Shown in pieces: positions 57,836 to 64,000 of a stretch of 64,000 nucleotides of DNA. The DNA comes from Candidula unifasciata. Taxonomy: Eukaryota > Mollusca > Gastropoda > Stylommatophora > Geomitridae. The notes below the pieces were generated by a model that was not told the DNA's origin, did no database searches, and saw only the letters and a program-made list of their open reading frames with translations. Location: contig CAJHNH020001120.1 in the NCBI GenBank assembly GCA_905116865.2, positions 16,001 to 80,000 of the forward strand, in the 5' to 3' direction. Positions within the stretch are counted from its first letter, which is position 1. The number at the start of each line of letters is the position of its first letter. Position numbers and translations under genes: made by a program.

Positions 57836-58414
57836 ACTAAGCCCTAAATGAATAAATAACATTGTCTGAATTTAAATTTGAAGTTGCATCGGAAATATTT
57901 TCCTGAAAATCTAAACTTGATTTCAGGAGATCGCCGGGACTGATTATGTATTCAAACATGTCCTGCTGTGTCGGGTTGCAATTTTGACTTGCAACTTGAG
58001 TTAAATATGTCGGACACGCACTTTCATACGCGGACAATTTGTTGCAAGACATTTCCAAGATGGGATAATTCGGTGCAAACAAGAGGGAATAATTCAGATA
58101 TGTCGGAAAGGGAAATAATTGAGATTTATGTTTCATACCGGATAGAGTCATAAATGTGGTTACTGTCTCGCATATATTACTAGTCTAGGCATACTATCTG
58201 GGACATTTGGGTGGGAAAAGGAGATAGAGTGATAAGGGGGATTAAGAGAAGAGGGGATGGTAAGAGAAAAAGAGAAATGGAGAGAGAAGGAGAGAGGTAG
58301 ACAGGGAGATAGGGACAGATGGATATTGTGTATGTTACACATAATGTCCATATTTTAATCACATTCTGTTATGGTTGATCGACTATTTTTATAGTCGTAC
58401 GTCCTTCTTAGGAC

Positions 58415-58610
58415 GTAATTTTTTGTTATTTGAAGCCCCACTCTGGCTTTTGCCAGGGGCCGCAATATAGGCAGGCCATAAAAATGGCCAAATGTCTGAA
58501 CGCGGTTTCTGGGACCTCTCTACGGTGATCCTCATCCACATGGTGGCACGTTGTGTCATCGGGTGTTTATCGCTTGTGTGATGTCCTAGTGGGGTAGAAA
58601 GTCACTCACT
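58415..58610 (+). mobile_element. SINE-like family C copy
   Basis: TTTTTTGTTATTTGAAGCCC, CTCTGGCTTTTGCCAGGGG hairpin, GGTGATCCTCATCCACATGG and GATGTCCTAGTGGGGTAG. Nearly full length. Confidence 0.85.
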
Positions 58611-58699
58611 CACTCATATTTTAATAAACGCTCTAGACTGTGATTAAAACGCAGTACACAAATCCTGTACGTATTAGTTAGAAGTCGTCCTCTTGTGGG

Positions 58700-58890
58700 T
58701 GCAATAATTCGTCGTTTTTTGAAGCCGCCACCCTGGCTTTTGCCGGTGGCCCTGAATACAGCTGGGCCACAAATGTGTCCTAACGGCTGAAAGGGTTTTC
58801 TGGTACCTCTCCACGGGTGATCCTCATCCGCATGGTGGCACTTTGTATCACCGGGTGTTTATCGCTTGTTTGATAATTTGGTGGGGTACT
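58700..58890 (+). mobile_element. SINE-like family C copy
   Basis: TTCGTCGTTTTTTGAAGCCG to TTTGGTGGGGTACT, 90 bp after the previous copy and in the same direction. It runs into a (GA)n tract. Confidence 0.83.

Positions 58891-58891
<1 letters not shown>

Positions 58892-58970
<79 letters not shown>
58892..58970. repeat. (GA)n microsatellite
   Basis: A pure GA run directly attached to the 3' end of the preceding family C copy. Confidence 0.97.
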
Positions 58971-58972
<2 letters not shown>

Positions 58973-59004
58973 CCTGTATAGATATACCGATAATGGCGTC
59001 CCCA

Positions 59005-59200
59005 TGTGGGATGCAATTCTTAGATATTTTGAAGCCCCACCCTGGCTTTTGCCGGGGCCCTAAATATAGCCGGACCTGAAATATGGTCTAAGGATTGAAC
59101 GGGGTTTCCAGGACCTCTCCACGGGTGATCCTCATCCACATGGTGGCACTTTGTGTCATCGGGTGTTATCGCTTGTGTGATGTCCTGGTGGGGTACAACG
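59005..59200 (+). mobile_element. SINE-like family C copy
   Basis: GTGGGATGCAATTCTTAGAT, CCTGGCTTTTGCCGGGGCCC, and GATGTCCTGGTGGGGTAC; third copy in 800 bp, same direction. Confidence 0.83.
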
Positions 59201-59780
59201 TACCTAACTTACCTCAGTCCTGTACACTGATTTAGCTATGTCTCTAATATTCAGAAATCACTGATTTGTCCAATAGATATGTCATTGATTCAAACATTTC
59301 TGCCATTTATATAAGGCAGTGATAATAAAAGTCAGTAATTTAGCTATTTCTCCAGTACACAGCTCGAAGATTAGCTATCTCAACATTAGTACACAGAAGT
59401 CAGGGATTTAGCCATCTCTACAATACAAAGAACCGGTGTCAGTGGCTGAGGCGTTGCGAACGCGCTTCGTAATGCCGGGATGCCGGGTGTGATCCAAGCC
59501 ACCGGTGATTTGGCAGCAGAACGTCTTGAGTTGGTTTCGACAGTGGTACTAGGACCTTGCCGTTCAGGAAGCAATAGAAAACTACTGAACATACAATTGA
59601 CCTAGAAAAACCGCAACAGCCACAAAATGTTACGGTTGGGTCTGTAACGTTCTGCAAAGGATACGCAATAAATTTTTCACAACATAGAAAAGTGCACGAT
59701 TTAGCCATCTCTGCCTTACTTTGGTCAGTGATTTAGCCAACGCTTCAGTACGGAGGCTAGTGATTTAGCCACTTCTCAAA
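59201..59780. repeat. Degenerate GATTTAGCCATCTCT repeats interrupted by a SINE
   Basis: GTCAGTAATTTAGCTATTTC, GTCAGGGATTTAGCCATCTC, GCACGATTTAGCCATCTC and GTCAGTGATTTAGCCA recur at irregular 35-50 bp spacing on both sides of the SINE G copy at 59431-59690. Confidence 0.7.
59431..59690 (+). mobile_element. SINE family G copy
   Basis: CCGGTGTCAGTGGCTGAGGC (box A) and GGGTGTGATCC (degraded box B), with GCGAACGCGCTTCGTAATGC shared with 37868-38055. Confidence 0.75.
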
Positions 59781-60134
59781 ACGAGGCTCACAAGTGCTTA
59801 CTCTTCTATCATCGCACAATTCATCTCCATATCTGGGCTTTTCCCTGGAATGGAAGACGACGGAAACAACGTACTTGCAGCAATGGCCTCTAAAGACTGT
59901 CACAAGTGTGAAAGGGAGGCGGGCACTTCATCTTCTATATTTCCGCAATGATTCCCCCGTGAGTCCTTATCTCCGTGTCTCCACATGTTCTTAGACTGTC
60001 GCGTATACAGGAATCATCATTTCTATTGTACGTTTACAGCCATTTTTTTGTTATAACGGTCGAAGGTATCATCATCTTCATTTGTCCTGTCAGCTGGAAT
60101 AAGTAATCAAGTTACAAAAAAACACACACACAAA

Positions 60135-60408
60135 GTAAATGTCCCTTTTCCACACTTGTAGACGTATAGGGCGTGTATGGTCTATGTGGCTAGACATATC
60201 TTTTTTATAGACCAATCAGCACAAAATGGATAATGTGGTCAGCGTCACGCCGGCCGCCTTTAGTTCCCTGGACTGCAGCCGGTACCCACTCAAGCCTGGG
60301 TCGTCCTGGGAGTTGAACTCAATTTTGAAAAAAGTCCGGTTCTGCCAGGGAGCGAACCCACAACCTTCCGATCCGCACGGAGCGTCTAGCCACTAATCCG
60401 CTGTGTTC
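60135..60408 (-). mobile_element. SINE family D copy, complete
   Basis: On the minus strand, GCGGATTAGTGGCTAGACGC (box A) and GGTTGTGGGTTCGCTCC (box B) lead into the family body, ending at the CCCTTTTCCACAC...CGTATAGGGCG segment. Confidence 0.88.
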
Positions 60409-60868
60409 CAGTTCCAGTTGTCCAACAAAAATTCCAAATTTGATCCCTTTTCAGCTGCCCGGAGGCCTGCTATATGAAGTAAGGTTCCCTGGCTATCTTA
60501 TTTGGTTTTCTATTATTTGTGTAGTAAAAAAAAAAGCAAAAACAACAACTGAAAATGAACCAAAGCGCCCAGGTCGTTTTTCTTCTTTTCTTGAGCACTT
60601 TTTGTACAATTGCTGTTCAAAATCTAATTAATTTGATACTTCGTATATTGTGTCATAAACTGTACAAAACTGACTATTTTAAGTTTGGTTTAACGGTGTT
60701 AGTAAGCGCAAGGTAAAACCACAGTGTGTTCCAAATAATGATGCAATGAGAGCTATACGTTGGAGAAGGCATTTACAGCCATGAAAACAATGTAGTCCTG
60801 CCACCTTGCGCGGAGAGTGATATCCCTTGTCCTACTTTAGACCAAACATAGCCGATATCATTAAGACT

Positions 60869-61153
60869 TACCCGTGTTGGTTCCGGGGCCCTTTCATAGG
60901 AAAACAAGAACAGACCCACTGCCTACCCAAAAGTATGTTTTAAGAATGGACTAATTGGGAGCTTCCTTCAAAGTCGGAGTGCATCTGCCTGCGAGGCAAG
61001 GAACCAGCAGTCTGCGGTTAGTGAGTCAGATCTGTAAAACGGATGCACACGCAACACTCAGGTTCTGGAACAGGACTGCAGTCCAGAAGTGGACGAACAA
61101 CCAGAACTTGTCCGCCGGAGTTTACAGCTGGTGAACGCGAAGAAGAAGAAGAT
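60869..61153 (+). mobile_element. SINE-like family B copy, complete
   Basis: CCCGTGTTGGTTCCGGGGCC, AAGTCGGAGTGCATCTGCCT, CTCAGGTTCTGGAACAGGAC and a GAAGAAGAAGATT tail. It is the most complete copy of the family and a good reference for the others. Confidence 0.92.
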
Positions 61154-61384
61154 TAAGAAAAAACAGTCAACCATCACACTGATATTTTGGCATTGAATTA
61201 CAAATTGTTGTCAGTTGTTTCTGTTATCTGATACTTTGATTTATGTTGATGTTTTTCTCCAAATTCTTGTTTACAGAATTTATGATTTTTATTGTTAATT
61301 TTTTTTTTAATCACATTTTGTTATGTTTGTTGGGGGCTTGGGTGTCTTGCCATTAACTTAAAAGGGGAGGGGGTGTGGGAGGAG

Positions 61385-61605
61385 GAGTGGAACACTACCT
61401 GAAAAAGGTTGAAGACAACTGCTATGGAGGTCCATATACTCAAAAGAGGATGAGGGTTGGGGAGGAGGAGGAACGCTACCTGAAAAAGGTTAAAGACAAC
61501 TCCTATAGAGGTCCATATACTCAAAAGAGGACGAGGGTTAGGGAGGAGTACTGGAGCCCTACCTGTAAAAAGTTGAAGACCACTGCTATGGAGGTATACT
61601 TTTAG
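61385..61605. repeat. 81-83-bp repeat, three copies
   Basis: Each copy has ACCTGAAAAAGGTTGAAGAC, GCTATGGAGGTCCATATACT and AAAAGAGGATGAGGGTT. The spacing is 81 then 83 bp. The 76-codon frame across it is probably incidental. Confidence 0.9.
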
Positions 61606-61927
61606 GGGCGCTGGAACAAAAGCGACTTAAGCACCTTGGGCCAAACAACAACAAAAATTGTTCTCACAAATATTTCTGTTCCCTTTCTATTTAATTACAA
61701 GATCAAATGGCTACTATTGGAGCTGTAAAAGTTGATAATCATGTTGGTGATAAGGATGAGGATGATAATGCAGATGAAAATGACAATGATGACGATAACG
61801 ACGATGATGTAGATTGACGATGATTGACCATAAAATAATAATGACGATGACGATAGCGACAACGATTATATTGTTGATGACGATGATGATGATGACAATG
61901 CTGACGATGATGACGATGATGTTACAG

Positions 61928-62025
61928 AAACAGACATCACAGCCCACAGACCCTGGCTCTCCAGTAGAGACCTCAAGAACACAGAAGAGCTTCTGTTTGT
62001 CCTCCAGGCAGGGGCGCTTGAAGAG
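61928..62025 (+). CDS. Host gene candidate exon 15
   Basis: After GATGTTACAG (weak pyrimidine tract) the phase-1 entry reads TDITAHRPWLSSR then DLKNTEELLFVLQAGALEE, ending at a weak donor GTGGGA in phase 0. The helical, Leu-rich character is strongly protein-like. Phase fits candidate exon 14 upstream and 62154 downstream. Alternatively phase 0 is open (KQTSQPTDPGSPVETS). Confidence 0.5.
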
Positions 62026-62153
62026 GTGGGACAATTTGTAAAGATGCCGAATGCCTCCACACACCCCCAAACTACATGTATCATTTTCACCCATGTTTCA
62101 TTTGTACATTTCATGTTATTTTAATAACATCGTAATATTTATTTTCCATTCAG

Positions 62154-62211
62154 CACAAAACAGCAGCAGAGGCAGTCGTAGAAGCAGCAGCAAAAAAAAA
62201 AAAAACACAGC

Positions 62212-62216
<5 letters not shown>
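62154..62216 (+). CDS. Host gene candidate exon 16 (end uncertain)
   Basis: The acceptor is ATTTTCCATTCAG, and phase 0 gives HKTAAEAVVEAAAKKKK. It continues the helix of exon 15 (ALEE-HKTAAEAV). No donor is seen before poly-A/(AAT)n sequence, so the exon end, or a disrupting insertion, is unresolved. The 3' limit given is nominal. Confidence 0.4.

Positions 62217-62247
<31 letters not shown>
62217..62247. repeat. (AAT)n microsatellite
   Basis: About ten ATA/AAT units that look like the tail of a minus-strand retroelement (62248 onward). Confidence 0.93.
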
Positions 62248-62575
62248 TTATTATAGCGCACTCAGATAAGGCTAGAGCCTCATTCCGCCCCCATGATAAA
62301 ATATGTGGGGTTGAGGCACTTCTCATGCCCCCTTCCGAGCCTCCTCAACGTTTTCTTTGGGGCGGCGCCCTCACCCCAGGGAAAACCACTACACATAATC
62401 ATTTAATCCGTGGACGTTGGTTGCCCACAGAAACCCCGAGGGCCTTATATCTCGGAGGTCTTGGCCCGTGTACATTCCCATTCTCAAAGTGAGAGGGGAG
62501 GTCGATCCCGGAGCGACAGACCGGGAGAAGGAAAGCCCAGACACTAGGGATCACGAACTTGGCTGCCGGGTGAGT
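62248..62575 (-). other. GC-richer stretch, possible retroelement body
   Basis: TTATTATAGCGCACTCAGAT follows the AAT run, then GC-rich sequence (GGGGCGGCGCCCTCACCCC; GATCCCGGAGCGACAGACCG). No other copy in the window, and no coding frame I trust. Confidence 0.35.
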
Positions 62576-62780
62576 AATCTTGATTATCTGAATGTGGGGA
62601 TTGGCCCAGTCATTGTCTGGTAGGAATCAATGTCACTTGATGTTTGTCTTGATATCAAGTTTCTTGGTTTTCACTAAGCATGTTTTCTCATATTCTTTGG
62701 GCGTTTTGTGTTCTTCTATAATCAGGCTGAATGTGTTTTCGTTATTTCTGCTGTTTTCTGTGTATTTTACAGAAACCATC

Positions 62781-63003
62781 TTTTTTTTTTTATTCAACTT
62801 ATCCAGAAACCATGAGTTGTAAACCCTTTGGCTCGGTACTATGGATATCGCAACCCTTCGGCCTTGATTCCATTATAGGTACCGTTAATCTGGGAGAAAT
62901 GTGGCTTTTCTGCCTACCCCCGGGAGTGAACCCGGACCACAAGGAGTTCGTCACCCGGCCGCCGCGAAAGTCAGGTTTAACCAACTTCGCTAGAGAGCCG
63001 GGC
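62781..63003 (-). mobile_element. SINE family A copy
   Basis: On the minus strand, GCCCGGCTCTCTAGCGAAGT starts the head, with box-B-like GGTCCGGGTTCACTCCC, and poly-T at 62781-62791 marks the poly-A tail. It matches 17848-18064. Confidence 0.88.
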
Positions 63004-63024
63004 ATCAGAAACCGTCTCAATATG

Positions 63025-63060
63025 GGACGCAGTTTTTCGTTATTTTAAAAACCCTACTCA
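63025..63060 (+). mobile_element. Family C 5' fragment
   Basis: GGGACGCAGTTTTTCGTTAT then TTTAAAAACCCTACTCA, the first 36 bp of the family only. Confidence 0.55.
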
Positions 63061-63305
63061 TAAGTGCTTTCTTCAGCATAATCCACCAGATCCAGTCTTT
63101 ACATGCAGGGCATGCATTCCCTAACTCATCGACTGAAATTACCCAAGTCGACCACCCTCTACTGGTTTGGCCCGTTCGTCAAAGCCGTTTCCTGGGGGCA
63201 GCCACAGCTGCATCCTGCCAGCTCTATATGCCAGGGGAGAGAACTGGGTGGCAGACCTAGCCTAATGGTGGCGCACTAACATGAAAAGGGCATGACGGTT
63301 TAAGG

Positions 63306-63562
63306 TTTGAACAACGGATCAACATCATGGCACACGGGTAGTAAACCATAAATGCTCCGTTCTTCTTCTAACTCAAGCCGGAGTACCACTGCCAAAGGAT
63401 TTTTTACGTCAGCAACAATGCACATCTTACTACCCAGAGACCAGGGGAATTACTAGAAGTACAAGTCCACGTGAAAAAAATCCCATTCCTTACCGGGGAT
63501 TGAACGCGGAACCTCTAGCGCTCGAGGTGGTCACCATGCCTCAAGACCACGCAACTCCACGG
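63306..63562 (-). mobile_element. SINE family E copy with internal deletion
   Basis: TTTGAACAACGGATCAACAT to GAGGTGGTCACCATGCCTCA, lacking about 110 bp between GGAGTACC and ACTGCCAAAGG relative to 51531-51912. Confidence 0.85.
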
Positions 63563-63865
63563 CGATGAAGGTCACATTACCAGAGGTAGACCAGAGAGAG
63601 GCCACAAGTCTCTCATATCTTCTGTTTCTTTTGTGAACATTAAGACAATATACATGTCGAAAAAAAGAGGAAGTATAATTTGCCATTTCTCTTCTACTTT
63701 TTGTCATTTTATTGTAAATGCCAGCATACAATATCATTTCTTCTCATTCTACATTTTTTTCAGTAGATACGTATTTTTTTTTCACAGCTAGGCTGCGATA
63801 TCTGCACTTTTAAGCCTAACAACTCCGATTTTAGCAAAACGCATAATGCATTCATTGTTTGGCAT

Positions 63866-63931
63866 GCTTGTTGGGTGCAGTGGATCCATTCTTTTCTCCC
63901 CAAAATGGGGTCTGGAAACCCATACGGGGAA
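63866..63931 (-). mobile_element. SINE-like family B, 5' fragment
   Basis: TTGTTGGGTGCAGTGGATCC to GGAAACCCATACGGGG is the family head on the minus strand; the rest is missing. Confidence 0.6.
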
Positions 63932-64000
63932 CAAGATAGGTAACAAATCAGAACATTACAACAAAGTAATGGTTTGCCATTAGTGCCCCAGCAACTTCAT

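Overview
This is animal nuclear DNA. Introns are large, splice sites follow GT-AG, and there are many tRNA-headed SINEs, non-LTR retrotransposon (LINE) remnants, a hAT DNA-transposon relic and an unusually rich set of minisatellites and microsatellites. The SINE/LINE mixture suggests a lophotrochozoan, most likely a mollusc (perhaps a gastropod). That is inference; nothing in the window proves the species. No bacterial genes, CRISPR arrays, rRNA genes or functional tRNA genes were seen.

The only host gene I can support runs left to right on the + strand. It is a chain of short exons (33-170 nt) bounded by AG/GT sites: 494-562, 3108-3277, 4382-4545, 5071-5225, 6676-6743, 8588-8634, 15297-15344, 16706-16755, 18509-18542, 19695-19785, 22634-22748, 29375-29407 and 30147-30212 (or 30187), with weaker candidates at 38309-38424, 61928-62025 and 62154 onward. 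Reading phase is kept across nearly all junctions; the exception is 8634/15297, where an exon seems to be missing or misplaced. The product is hydrophilic, rich in Ser, Glu and Asp, and looks disordered with a few short helices. I do not recognise it. About 1.3 kb of coding sequence is spread over about 62 kb.

The rest is repeats. At 1-10 kb there are exons 1-6, a hAT relic with a LINE nested inside it, and SINEs. At 10.2-15.1 kb there is a 42-bp satellite of roughly 110 units. At 15-31 kb lie exons 7-13, with minisatellites of 50, 16, 33/20 and 51 bp between them. At 31-48 kb there are SINE and LINE fragments and arrays of 18, 45, 29/30, 41, 26 and 25 bp, plus a short GC-richer stretch (37.15-37.74 kb) with promoter-like motifs. 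At 48-64 kb there are GATA/CCGA, AAAG/AG, CA and GAA microsatellites, a 52-bp array with an E-box in most units, more SINEs, and the last two candidate exons.

At least six SINE-like families recur. For reference: A (tRNA head, poly-A tail), B (about 290 bp, GAA tail), C (about 200 bp, GC-rich hairpin), D (tRNA head), E (about 385 bp, tRNA head) and G (tRNA head). Most long open frames in this window are by-products of tandem arrays whose unit lacks stops or is a multiple of three; they are not genes.
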